Shown here in pieces: positions 27,801-33,540 of a stretch of 64,000 bases of DNA. Position 1 is the first letter of the stretch; each line of letters starts with the position of its first letter. Position numbers and translations under genes: made by a program. The DNA is taken from assembly GCA_034401795.1 (NCBI GenBank), contig CM067370.1, positions 60,676,369-60,740,368 on the forward strand. The letters run 5' to 3'. Below the pieces are notes generated by a model. The model was not told the DNA's origin. It searched no databases and was given only the letters and a program-made list of their open reading frames with translations. The DNA comes from Chaetoderma sp. LZ-2023a (lineage: Eukaryota > Mollusca > Caudofoveata > Chaetodermatida > Chaetodermatidae).

Positions 27801-29198
27801 CATTTAGTTGAAATCATCTTAAATCTTCAACAACTATGTTATGTCTATTGTAAATATGAGAAAAGCTTTTTGAGGGATGAATATAATGATACCATGCATT
27901 TATTAGTTTGCATGGCCTGCAGGACAACATGAGTTTGTGCCATGGCGACGCTCTGTCATTCATAAACATTTGACTTCAGCAGTCTAAGGGTTACCACCCG
28001 TTCTTTGTGTACATCATAGCATCTTCTTATCAGTAAACTGGAGTGTCACTTTTTAATCCTCATTTAGACTAATTATTTAATAGACAGATCTTAGTGCATG
28101 AATACACAATGGACTCAATGTCCTGCTAGGCAGAAATTGCCATGATACCATTTTGGCATAAAATCTTGCATTCTCTAAGAGAAAAAGGCGCCACCTAGAA
28201 GACGAAATATTCCCAATTTATCTGATTTTATGATTCATAATGAACTTATTAATCTATTGTTGCTATTTAAGATACAATATGTTGCCATTGTTGGTTATCT
28301 AATTGTCTTTCAAATACAGTCCACATTCACATCCTGGAATCGCTTTTTAATTACAGGTACCCCTAAACCACATCTGGGGAAACTGACCAGCGGTGGTGCT
28401 ACTATTCAGATGACCAGAGAAGAACTAGAGCGGCACCTAGATTCACGACAACCATTTCTGGGATTTGACAAAGCACCAGCCTTACTACCATCAGAGATTT
28501 TCAACAATGACAACTCAAATCAATGGAGGTAAGTCTTTATTGTTAGCCCTCAAAGGCAAGAGACAATCCTTTGAGAAGCCAATGGAGAAAATTTGTGACC
28601 CTTTAACATTTTAATGACTAAATTGGTTCCAAAAAATTTAAATATTTACTTATTGAATGCCCCTTTGCAGGCCAAGAGAAGACTAATTATGAAAATTTAC
28701 TACTGGAATGACTGGCTCGTTTATCAAAATTAGTCTTCTCTTGGCCTGCAAATGAACATTCCCCAAGACCCCTAGAAAGGCTTGTTTTGGGTTGCTTCAT
28801 CATGAAAGCGTTAAATAACATACCATCATAAATAATCACAACCTGTATGAATGAACAGAGCACCTGTCATTTTACTTCACGTTCATGGACCATATTAACC
28901 TTTTAACTCTTACAGATCAAGTGAAAAATTCTAACATAATTTTGTAATATATTTTTGGGCACTGTTGCTTAAGGTTCCAGTCATATTAGTTTCCAAATAG
29001 TCAGCAGCGTAGCTGCATAATTGGCTTATTGGCACACTGGCTTTACCATTACAACATTGGTTAGTAATATAGTCTAATAAAGTAACATAATGAACTGGAA
29101 ATAAGGTAGAAATTTCACTCTTCATTTCTTTTTTCAGTGGTAGCGGTGCTGGCGGGGATGAAGATGATGCCGATCTTGTCATAGACATGGTGCAGTAA
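6827..29198 (+). CDS. INO80E: INO80 complex subunit E (INO80E), 8 exons
   Basis: Nuclear subunit of the ATP-dependent INO80 chromatin remodeller; in vertebrates it belongs to the metazoan-specific module bound to the INO80 N-terminal region. Exons: 6827-6860, 9557-9630, 14824-14894, 23519-23635, 25592-25712, 27076-27142, 28357-28528 and 29138-29198. All introns are GT-AG and all phases agree, giving 717 nt or 238 residues; the human protein is about 244. Residues ~17-36 hold the basic DYKLKYKALKRKLKFLVY helix, then EELRKSQRKLLKLSRDKSF and LLDRLLQYE (to ~70), nearly identical to the vertebrate core and probably coiled coil. A Ser/Asp acidic stretch (71-95), a Gly-rich linker (~107-118), a KKRPKA basic patch, an MTREELERHLDSRQPFLGFD block and an acidic DLVIDMVQ tail follow. 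Exon 1 is the least certain part. Introns are full of transposons. Confidence 0.9.
6880..7351 (+). mobile_element. TTAA-flanked MITE (piggyBac-like ends)
   Basis: Begins TTAACCCTTTGCTGCC and ends GGCATGAAAGCGTTAA, so the TTAA target duplication and imperfect CCCTTT-type inverted ends are visible. The interior is non-coding. It starts 19 bases after the INO80E exon 1 donor. Confidence 0.65.
7625..7870 (+). mobile_element. TTAA hairpin MITE fragment
   Basis: TTTGTCAAGAAAATTTTAAT, TTGCCCATTTGCAG, CCACTGGATTGACTGGCTC and AAATAGTCTTGGTC follow the order of the hairpin MITE seen intact at 15210-15436. The ends are lost. Confidence 0.6.
8165..8960 (+). repeat. Dispersed repeat with nested hairpin MITE
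   Basis: TTTAGCTATTCCC/GCCC, TAGCTAAGCTCCA, CTCCCTGA..CTCAATTT and TTATGATGTCA elements recur at 38570-38830. Within it 8735-8812 carries ends of the TGTTGAATATTTTGA hairpin MITE. Confidence 0.5.
9557..9630 (+). CDS. INO80E: INO80E exon 2
   Basis: Acceptor ATTCAATCTTCAG and donor gtaagt. It encodes the conserved basic helix YKLKYKALKRKLKFLVY, matching the YKKKYRNLKRKLKFLIY segment of the family. Ends in phase 0. Confidence 0.93.
9661..10419. other. No feature recognised (INO80E intron 2)
   Basis: AT-rich intronic DNA with no supported exon or element. Confidence 0.5.
10420..11553 (+). mobile_element. Helentron-like non-autonomous element, type A, 3' copy
   Basis: Several ~165-bp units with TTTCAACCAAACTTGGCT..AA, GACACTATG and GCCATCTT..ATTTTC. 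The 3' end reads ACAGGTGAGTTCCACAGACC then CTTGGGCCTCTTGT, a degenerate hairpin followed by the family's CTTGT end. The left end is not visible. Confidence 0.6.
11584..12170 (+). mobile_element. Helentron-like element, type B, 5' part
   Basis: Begins TTAGCTTATGCCATGGTGAC with CCGTCCGTCATCTGTCCGTC, then type B interior: GGCAAGAGCTGAATCAAGTT, TGTTCAAAGGAACTTGATTG and TTTATTTGATGGATTTTGAA. The same order occurs at 31731-33452. The right end is missing. Confidence 0.6.
12226..12305. mobile_element. Small palindromic MITE
   Basis: Arms AATTTGACTGAAG... and ...CTTTCTGTCAAATAAATTTC, AAAATATTCAAC flank GCCTTAGAAAGCAACAA. Same family as 26476-26587 and 30141-30231. Confidence 0.6.
12306..13460. other. 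Mostly unassigned intron 2 DNA
   Basis: Only a paired CACGTG palindrome (separate entry) stands out. The 102-codon open frame at 12655-12963 has no recognisable domain and odd composition; I do not call it a gene. Confidence 0.45.
12642..12677. promoter_or_regulatory. Double CACGTG (E-box) palindrome
   Basis: GTACCACGTGGTA and ATACCACGTGATAC are separated by about 7 bases; each is itself nearly palindromic. bHLH-type factors bind CACGTG; whether these are used is unknown. Confidence 0.3.
13465..13615 (+). repeat. Degenerate TCTA/CTCT microsatellite
   Basis: Repeated TATCTCT/AATCTAT strings (CTATCTCTCTATCTCTAGCT) inside intron 2. Confidence 0.8.
13858..13945. mobile_element. Small palindromic MITE
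   Basis: TTTTGAAAACAATCAAAGCG, then TTGAGGCAGCAACAACTTTC and AGTCAAATTATTTCCAAAAT form imperfect arms of the GGCAGCAACA hairpin family. Confidence 0.55.
13946..14283. other. No feature recognised
   Basis: AT-rich intronic DNA, nothing supported. Confidence 0.5.
14284..14314 (+). mobile_element. Solo 3' end of a Helentron-like element
   Basis: ACACAGGCCCCTTGGGCCTC then TTGTT is the hairpin plus CTTGTT terminus. No body is recognisable directly upstream. Confidence 0.5.
14315..14823. other. Unassigned end of INO80E intron 2
   Basis: Contains two diverged copies of a ~120-bp stretch (AT..TTATCAGATTTCAA, AATGTTCTATGCCATGCAGG, ATGCAATCTG; near 14325 and 14490). Otherwise nothing was seen. Confidence 0.4.
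14824..14894 (+). CDS. INO80E: INO80E exon 3
   Basis: Acceptor TTTGTTTGTTGTAG and donor gtaatg. It encodes EQESFLEELRKSQRKLLKLS and RDK, the second half of the conserved helical core, ending in phase 2. A TTAA MITE begins 39 bases after the donor. Confidence 0.93.
14934..15166 (+). mobile_element. TTAA hairpin MITE (copy 1)
   Basis: TTAACCCTTTAAGGAG ... AGAGGGTTAA. Central inverted repeat: GAAGACTATTTTTGGAAATT TATCACTGG at left, CCAGTGTTAATTTTTC and ACTAGTCTTCCC at right, with CCATTTGCAG and CTGCAGATGG-type outer arms. TTAA duplication with CCCTTT ends is the hallmark of piggyBac-mobilised MITEs. Confidence 0.8.
15210..15436 (+). mobile_element. TTAA hairpin MITE (copy 2, best preserved)
   Basis: TTAACCCTTTAGCGTC ... 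GTAAAGGGTTAA. A near-perfect central palindrome: TTTACCACTGGAATGACTGG CTCG.. mirrored by ..CGAGCCAGTCATTCCAGTGG TAAA. Non-coding. It can serve as the reference copy for the window. Confidence 0.87.
15437..15652 (+). mobile_element. TTAA hairpin MITE (copy 3, diverged)
   Basis: GCCATTTGCAAGTCAAGACT, CAGCCATTCCAATGG and ATAGTCTTCTCTTCACCTGC keep the order of copy 2 with many substitutions; ends ATTAAAGAGTTAA. Its left TTAA may be the one shared with copy 2. Confidence 0.65.
15653..16320. other. No feature recognised (INO80E intron 3)
   Basis: Contains two copies of an AGCCATGT..AGTTAAC motif near 16030 and 16090; no gene or element could be assigned. Confidence 0.45.
16321..17315 (+). mobile_element. 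Helentron-like element, type A, left part
   Basis: Starts GGCTAAGTGAGCTTATGGCA with TGGTGTCCGTCCGCCGTCC, then five or six ~175-bp units (TTTCAACCAAATTTGACTAG, ATGGATTCTATGGTGGTAGG, TTCAGAATTTTGATT and CAAAATGCTACTCCTCC). The non-LTR element at 17316 interrupts it, and the repeat resumes at 21200. Confidence 0.7.
17309..17315 (+). repeat. Target-site duplication, left (ATTAGAA)
   Basis: ATTAGAA here and at 21193-21199 bracket the non-LTR element; on removal the type A unit ...ATTAGAA ATGCTACTCCTC becomes continuous. Confidence 0.55.
17372..18613 (+). pseudogene. Non-LTR element: endonuclease and linker
   Basis: 413 open codons. The N-terminal ~70 residues are basic. The APE endonuclease starts at INIMHWNAEGV; motif CCIQETHLQEG holds the metal-binding Glu, DCHFLIAGDFNSQSQSWG the Asp/Asn pair, TPDLAF the usual TxPDL-type motif, and LGGSDHRPVLL the catalytic SDH. 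All expected endonuclease motifs are present. The last ~120 residues are the linker to the RT. The frame is lost near 18600, where a +1 or -1 indel passes reading to 18595-18918. Confidence 0.88.
18595..20014 (+). pseudogene. Non-LTR element: reverse transcriptase, broken
   Basis: RT read over three frames. KKSPGPDGITNEMI and SYRPISLTSCICKTMERIIN (from 18851) are RT domains 0-2. AAFIDLQKAFDKVW (from 19266) has the first catalytic Asp. After a stop, LSPTLFILFINDI gives domain 4 and ALYADDLVL (about 19545-19571) the catalytic YADD box, followed by a TAG that replaces the usual Trp. WANRWCININKEKSSAM and YLGVTYDRRLTWKEHI (to ~19815) are the thumb-side motifs. Catalytic residues are intact; frame is not. 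Confidence 0.88.
20015..21169 (+). pseudogene. Non-LTR element: RNase H and C-terminal zinc knuckle
   Basis: RNase H motifs: WIRIYTDGSAKDA (first Asp), NYRAEVEALVHAA (Glu), VFLSDARSVLEAI (second Asp), IPSHCGVQGNEEADKMAK (His and last Asp). After an in-frame TAA at 20903-20905 the same frame continues with FRLRTGHNRLN and CPCGEAEQTTEHILQCC, the C-terminal cysteine motif of RNase H-bearing non-LTR elements. Confidence 0.88.
21193..21340 (+). mobile_element. Type A Helentron-like element, right of the LINE
   Basis: Starts with the right ATTAGAA duplication, then ATGCTACTCCTCATGAACTT, TTTCAACCAGACTTGGATGG and AAGGACCCTATGG. Truncated at its 3' side. Confidence 0.65.
21338..21392 (+). mobile_element. 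TTAA MITE 3' fragment
   Basis: GAAATTTCTCAAGACCAATA, CAGAAGCCGTTTTTGG and GAGTGTTAAAATGG match the 3' end of the MITE at 54792-55032. Confidence 0.5.
21393..21778. other. No feature recognised (INO80E intron 3)
   Basis: AT-rich; an AATGATCATT palindrome near 21735 is the only motif noted. Confidence 0.4.
21779..22984 (+). mobile_element. TTAA hairpin MITE split by a Helentron-like insert
   Basis: Left arm 21779-21872 (TTAACCCTTTTGTCCC, TTTGCAGACCAAGAGACC) and right arm 22816-22984 (TTTACCACGAATAACTGGCT, TTACTCCAGTTGTAAAT, CTCTTCTCTTGGCCTGCAAA, ending ATGAAAGGGTTAT). The insertion lies in the left arm just after the GA.ACTATTTTT position. A short internal duplication of CTGGCTCGATTAT is present. 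Confidence 0.8.
21873..22815 (+). mobile_element. Helentron-like element, type T (array-bearing)
   Basis: 5' end ATCTCGCCTGCGAAGCAGGA TCGAGACATAGG; 3' end ACAGGCGAGACATTTAATTC CGCGGAATTCTTGTT. CTCGCCTG at the extreme 5' end is complementary to CAGGCGAG about 25 bases inside the 3' end, and AATTCCGCGGAATT is a terminal hairpin followed by CTTGTT. Asymmetric inverted repeats, a 3' hairpin and a central ~180-bp tandem array (ATATCTCAGCAATGCCTGAT, CCAATTGGAACCAAACTTGG) are the architecture of non-autonomous Helentrons (HINEs). No ORF. Confidence 0.7.
22985..23518. other. No feature recognised (end of INO80E intron 3)
   Basis: Unique-looking AT-rich DNA up to the exon 4 acceptor; no exon or element supported. 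Confidence 0.5.
23519..23635 (+). CDS. INO80E: INO80E exon 4
   Basis: Acceptor TTTTTCTTTCTCAG and donor gtacag. Completes SRDKSFLLDRLLQYE, then a Ser/Asp/Thr-rich acidic stretch (GDSDMTASSDSDDG) comparable to the vertebrate DSDATASSD segment. Phase 2 at its end. Confidence 0.93.
23662..23822 (+). mobile_element. TTAA hairpin MITE, 3' truncated
   Basis: TTAACCCTTTACTAGTCAAA, CATCTGCAGGTAAGAAGAAT and CCACTGGAATGACTGGCTCG with mirrored GCAGTGGTAAATTTTTAAGA; the outer right arm is replaced by the next element. It starts 26 bases after the exon 4 donor. Confidence 0.75.
23826..24972. mobile_element. ~1.15-kb DNA element with inverted ends
   Basis: TATTTCTCCTAATTGAAGCC at the left is mirrored by GGCTTCAATTAGGTGAAATA at the right, with TAGAAGCCC/AGTCTAGGC repeats inside each end. 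The interior (TTTGTAATGCCGACCAACAT; GGCGAGCCGCTGGCTCTTTT; AATAATTTCACTTCCGCGAT) recurs at 52600-53560. Non-coding. Confidence 0.6.
25051..25134 (+). repeat. (GT)n microsatellite
   Basis: Interrupted GTGTGTGTGT runs with TGCGTGCGTGGG interruptions. Confidence 0.95.
25284..25570. repeat. Triplicated ~85-bp unit forming a hairpin before exon 5
   Basis: Two direct copies (about 25391-25477 and 25484-25566: GCAGCTTCC.TACTCTAACC, TCTTTTCCTATCAT, CTTTCCAGTTCTTTCCATTG) and one inverted copy (25286-25370) are separated by an (AT)n core at 25369-25391. The inverted pair can fold into a long stem. It ends 22 bases before the exon 5 acceptor region. Confidence 0.85.
25592..25712 (+). CDS. INO80E: INO80E exon 5, Gly-rich linker
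   Basis: Acceptor TTGCTTACATTTTAG and donor gtaaga. Encodes RRSGTSPVAGGGGGGGAGG, then a Ser/Pro-rich region with IKSEPVS (a sumoylation-type psi-K-x-E match). Probably disordered. Confidence 0.88.
26042..26475. other. No feature recognised (INO80E intron 5)
   Basis: AT-rich; nothing supported. Confidence 0.5.
26476..26587. mobile_element. Small palindromic MITE with doubled loop
   Basis: TGTTGAATATTTTGAAACTA and TGACTGGAAGCTGTTGCTGC are mirrored by GCAGCAACAGCTTCCTGTCA and TTTCAAAATATTCAACA. The loop GCTGCCTTAGGCAGCAACA is duplicated. Confidence 0.8.
26588..27075. other. No feature recognised (end of intron 5)
   Basis: Includes a TGATTGATCGGTTGG / CCAATCAATCATCGATC inverted pair near 26790-26835; nothing else. 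Confidence 0.4.
27076..27142 (+). CDS. INO80E: INO80E exon 6, basic patch
   Basis: Acceptor TGCTATTTTCCAG and donor gtaagt. Encodes ASSPDMSNKKRPKAVARKGG and KT, a likely nuclear-localisation or DNA-contacting basic patch in the position of the vertebrate KREKRPRLPRK stretch. Ends in phase 1. Confidence 0.88.
27636..27735 (+). repeat. (CA/CG)n microsatellite
   Basis: Alternating CACACGCACGCATGCACA runs in INO80E intron 6. Confidence 0.95.
27736..28356. other. No feature recognised (end of intron 6)
   Basis: A diverged direct repeat (ATCTTAG.ACATGAATACACAAT, TCCTGCTAGGCA.AAATTG.C) links 27190-27240 with 28088-28140. No gene. Confidence 0.4.
28357..28528 (+). CDS. INO80E: INO80E exon 7, MTREELERHLDSR block
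   Basis: Acceptor TTTTTAATTACAG and donor gtaagt. It encodes PKPHLGKLTSGGATIQ, MTREELERHLDSRQPFLGFD and KAPALLPSEIFNND. The last segment aligns with the vertebrate PPTILSTVPRQMFSD region; the REELERHL helix has no obvious vertebrate counterpart that I can recall. Confidence 0.9.
28595..28814 (+). mobile_element. TTAA hairpin MITE, arm-deleted
   Basis: Starts degenerate (TGACCCTTTAACA), then GGCCAAGAGAAGACTAATTA, TACTGGAATGACTGGCTCG and AAATTAGTCTTCTCTTGGCC, ending ATGAAAGCGTTAA. The mirrored GAGCCAGTCATTCC arm is deleted. It starts about 67 bases after the exon 7 donor. Confidence 0.75.
29138..29198 (+). CDS. INO80E: INO80E exon 8, acidic C-terminus and stop
   Basis: Acceptor TTCTTTTTTCAG. 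Encodes GSGAGGDEDDADLVIDMVQ then TAA, matching the family's GSGDDALDGDDDLVID C-terminus. Confidence 0.92.
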
Positions 29199-30140
29199 CG
29201 ATCAGCCATTGTCGAAAGCCACAGTATCAACTGACTAGTCATAATATCTGAACAGTGAAAATAGTGTGATAGGACAGTAGAACTCGACAAGAAAAGGTTG
29301 AACATGGACATCTTTGATGATGACCAAATTTTAGTGATACTATCCTCATCCTAGGGAAGCCAGTTTTTACCCATGTCCTCCAAAGGGTACGTCGAGGAGA
29401 TTAAATTTGGGTCTGTCTGCTAGCTTTTCAGTCTGTTTCTATGTATCGCATTTGACTCAAATTTGAACACAAGCAATGGTGTTCCTGTAAATAGGATTTC
29501 CCATGGGGGGTATCTGGATAAGATTTGGATCCAGATCAAGTTGGATCTAAATATTTAGCTGATCAGACTCGAATTTGAAAATAACTAATGCTGTTCCCCT
29601 TAGAATAGTTTTCCCCATTGTTGGTGTTTGTCCATTTAAACGTCCAAAATACTGCACAAATGGGATTTGTCTTAAAAAGATGGTGTAGTCCACTAGGAGA
29701 GAACTCACTATCTTTTTGTCTTGATCATGATTTGGATCTAGGTGTTACTGTTGAGAATTTCTCATTACTACTTTGCCTACTGGCCCATCGGCCATAACAG
29801 ATGCTGCATTACACATTCTGCGTTTACAAGCAATAGAAGATGTAGCTTCTAGATCAATGTGCTGCTGATGACACAGCTGATGACATATTACTCAGAAGAG
29901 GAATGTGATCTTGAGGTGAACAGATGGAGAGCATCTACTAAATGAGCAGCTGGAGCTGAATCATATGTACAGTGTGTTATAAGGATGAAAGTGAAGGTTT
30001 TCTATATATATGATCTCATGAATAATATTTTTATTTTGATCATTGGTAGCTCGCACCAGCTCATGCAAACACCATCATATTACCACTCTTCACCAATGAA
30101 TTTCCCATATCTAATTTTCAAGGCAACCATACAGGAAAAC
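29199..30140 (+). other. INO80E 3' flank / probable 3' UTR
   Basis: No further coding. Poly(A) site not identified with confidence. Contains a ~110-bp direct repeat (GACTC.AATTTGAA.A.AA..AATG.TGTTCC, near 29450 and 29565). Confidence 0.4.
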
Positions 30141-30231
30141 TGTTGAATATTTTGAAATTAATTTTACTGGAAGCCATTGCTGCCTTAGGCAACAATGGCT
30201 TCCAGTCAAGTTAATTTCAAAATATTCAACA
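30141..30231. mobile_element. Small palindromic MITE
   Basis: TGTTGAATATTTTGAAATTA ATTTTACTGGAAGCCATTG, loop CTGCCTTAGGCAA, then CAATGGCTTCCAGTCAAGTT AATTTCAAAATATTCAACA. A nearly perfect 91-bp hairpin and the best copy of its family here. Confidence 0.85.
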
Positions 30232-31255
30232 TAATAAGTTTTATATAGTAAAGAATTTACTGTTTTAGGGATTTGTCCGTGAAAGAGTTAATGAAATATA
30301 AGAGAAATGCTAGCATTTTAGAGATTATAGTTTGAATCTGAGCTGATATCCAGCTTTGTAACCGTTTCAGACGCCAGTTTCGTCTATTTTGAAAACATGT
30401 GTTGCTTAATCTGAATCCACATGGTTGACGATTCACATGATGCTGTCATATCGTGAATTTTATGGGATGTAAAAATTCATGACTTTAACCAAATTTTACT
30501 AGTGAGAGTTCATGAAAGTTTGTTAAATTCTTTTTAATTCATATAATATGATAAAAACTTATTTTTGTCTTTTTTACTGAAATCTAATTCTTGTTTGCGA
30601 TCTCCTTTAAGATTCTATTTATATAGTCATCACACATTCTATAATTTCTGTTTGAACGATAGTAGTTATTTATAATTACATCACATTATCGAGCTTCATG
30701 ATAAATGCATTTAAAGAATGTCCACCTTGTATTATCCACACTTTTGTCCTGTACATATAGGAGAATAGTATATGCTATTAGCCTATTACATTTCTGTAGA
30801 AACTACAGAAAGGTTGAACTTGTAACTATACTATTTGCAATCAAACTTGCTTAGAATTATATCATTCACACAGTTTATTAAGTGGTTATTAAAACAAATG
30901 GCCACTTAATTGTTTAATCGTCAAGAATTTTTACTCATTTGGTGACCAAGAGAAAATGGTTTTTACACTCGCCCCATAAGGGGAAGAGGATATTGCAATC
31001 GGGTCTGTATGACTTTGGCTGTGATACGGATAAAAGAACACAGATCGAGATCGGATCAAATTCTGGATCTATGGATATCTTAGAAACTACTTGTTCGATT
31101 TGGCTCAAATTTTAACACAAGAAAGGGTATGACCATACACTATGAGTCCACAATGTTAAGCCTGATTCAAATAAATCCAAAAAACCTGAAAGTCTGGAAA
31201 ATCAAAAAGTCTTTTACAATGTAGCAAAAATAGGAGGGCTAGGGTCTGCAATCTA
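30232..31255. other. No feature recognised
   Basis: AT-rich intergenic DNA. 30970-31180 resembles other dispersed sequence (GGATCAAATTCTGGATC, also at 37635) but its class is unknown. Confidence 0.45.
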
Positions 31256-31435
31256 TGATTGCTCTTATTGAAAATGTATCACTTGAATGACTGGCTCAGT
31301 AATGACTGGCTTTTTTACCAAGCCAGCCATTTCAGTGGTAAAATTGCAAAAAATAGTCTCTTGACCTTTAAATGGACATAGCCTACGACCAGTCAGTGCA
31401 GAGGCCATTGATTGGCTAGCTTCACCACTAAAGCA
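31256..31435 (+). mobile_element. TTAA hairpin MITE, left-truncated
   Basis: TGTATCACTTGAATGACTGG CTCAG, AGCCAGCCATTTCAGTGG and AATAGTCTCTTGACC; ends CACCACTAAAGCACTGAT, a degraded AAAGGGTTAA end. Confidence 0.65.
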
Positions 31436-31477
31436 CTGATATAGTCAGCTACATAGCGATGGGGTCAGAGTAAACAA

Positions 31478-31715
31478 TTAACCCTTTCATGATGAAGCCG
31501 GCCAAAACTGGCCTCTGTAGTGGTCTTGCGGTATGCCCATTTGCAGGCCAAGTGAAGACTATTTTTGAAAATTTACCACTGGAATGACTGGCTCAGTAGC
31601 TGAGCCAGCCATTCCAGTTGTAAATCTTTAAAAAAAAATAGTCTAATCTGGCTCTCAAAATGGACATTCAATAAGGAATTTTTTTTACTTTCTTTACCAA
31701 ATTTAGTCATTAAAA
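31478..31715 (+). mobile_element. TTAA hairpin MITE
   Basis: TTAACCCTTTCATGATGAAG, GCAGGCCAAGTGAAGACTAT, TTTACCACTGGAATGACTGG CTCAG mirrored by TGAGCCAGCCATTCCAG. The right end is degraded (TTAAAAGAATAAA). Confidence 0.78.
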
Positions 31716-31730
31716 GAATAAAACATTTTT

Positions 31731-33452
31731 AGCTCACCTGGCTAAGTGAGCTTATGTCGTGGTAAGCATCTGTCGTGTGTCCGTCTGTCGTCCGTCAACT
31801 TTTCCTTTGAATGATTTCGCAAGAACTGCTGGTCCGATTTTGATTATATTGGGCAGGAAGCATCCTTAGGGCATAGGGATCTAACATTCAAACGAAGCCG
31901 ATCGGCCAATTTGGCCGGTGGCCATCTTGGATTTTGGCTGATTTTTAGAGACGTCTTTAAAAATCTCTGAAACCACGTGGGGAATTGAAGCAAACCTCAT
32001 GAAATATGATCCAGGGCAAAAGCTTGTTTGTTCAAGGGAACTTGATTGGTCAAATTGTTCGGCGGCCATCTTGGTTGACCTGAAGGGATCAGGCCGAAAT
32101 TTGGCAGGTATGATTAACGTATGATCAAGGGAAGTTGACCCGTCAAAAAACAAATAGCCGCAGTGGGCCAATCGAAATATAACATGCTTGGCGGCCATAT
32201 TGGATTTTTTTATTTGATGGATTTTGAAGCTCAAATTGGTTTTATAGATGATTTTGCATATTGTGATTTCAAATTTGCCATTTTTGAGACTGTCGGATAA
32301 ATGGTTTAGCGGCCATTTTTGATCATTTACCTGGACGAAGCTCCCATACTAAGGCAAGGGAAATTTAAAATGTCTTCTCGAGAACCACTGGGCCGATTTC
32401 ATTTATATTTGGCAGGAAAAATCCTTAGGTCATAGAGATTCAAGTTTGTTCAAAGTAACCCTATCGGCCAATTAGGCGGGTGATCATCTTAGATTTTGGC
32501 CATTTTTTAGAAATATCTAAAAAGAATTTCTCTGAAACCGCTTGGGGCATCGATTCAAAACACACAAAACATGATCTAGGGGAAGAGCTGAACCAAGTTT
32601 GTTCAAGGAAACTTGATTGGCCAAATAGTTTGGCGGCCATCTTGGATGACCTTCTTTTTTTTTTAAACAACTCCAGAACCACTGAAGGGATCGGGCCGAA
32701 GTTTGGGAGATATGATTATGGAATAAGGGCCATTAAAGTTTGTTCAAAAGAAGTTGATCTGTAGAAAAAACATGGCCACCGTGAGCCAATCAAAATATAG
32801 TGTGTTTGGCGGCCATATTGGATTTTTTTTATTTGATGGGTTTTGAGGCTGAAATTGGTTTTATATATGTTTTTGGTATTCTGATCTTAAATTTGCAATT
32901 TTCGAAACTGTCGGATAAACGGGTTGGCTGGAGAAATTTAAAACGTCTTCTCAAGAACTGCTGGGCCGATTTCAATTATATTTGGCAGGAAACATCCTTA
33001 GGGAATGGAAATTTTTTAAGTTTGTTCAAACAAAGCCGATCAGCCAATTTGGCTGGAGACCATCATGGATTTTGGTCGATCTTTAGAAATGTCTTTAAAA
33101 ATTGATGCAAAACTCATAAAATATCATTTAGGGCATGAGCTGAACCAAGTTTGTTCAAGGGAACTTGATTGGGCAAATGATTGGGCAGCTGTCTTGGATG
33201 GCCTGGTTTTCATGAAAGCGACTTCGTCTCCAGAGCCACTGAACGGATTGGGCTGAAATTTGGGAGATATGATATTGATGATGGCTAAGGGCCATTTTGT
33301 TTAAGAGAAGTTGATAGATAAGGAAACATGGCCTCTGTTTTCTTGTTACAAGTCTGCTCAACTCGTTAGAGTTCTACTTATTGTTAATGAGCATTCTACT
33401 TGAAATGCCTATGGTACAGGTGAGTGATACCGGCCCCTTGGGCCTCTTGTTT
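31731..33452 (+). mobile_element. Helentron-like element, type B, complete
   Basis: Left end AGCTCACCTGGCTAAGTGAG; right end CAGGTGAGTGATACCGGCCC then CTTGGGCCTCTTGTT. CTCACCTG at the left is complementary to CAGGTGAG ~25 bases inside the right end, and GGCCCCTTGGGCC is a terminal hairpin followed by CTTGTT: the same asymmetric layout as the type T element. The interior has 3-4 units (GCCGATTTCAATTATATTTG, CCGATCGGCCAATTTGGCCG, GGCGGCCATCTTGGA, CTTGATTGGCCAAAT). No ORF. It abuts a TTAA MITE on each side. Confidence 0.75.
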
Positions 33453-33540
33453 AGCCCTTTAACACTCATATCGGCTAAAAACGGTTTAAGCGCTGGTCTT
33501 GAAAAATTTCAATTTGCAGACCCAAGAGAAGCCAATTTCT

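Noticed and set aside
28931..29311. 126-codon minus-strand frame over INO80E exon 8
   Set aside because: Antisense to a well-supported coding exon; no independent support.
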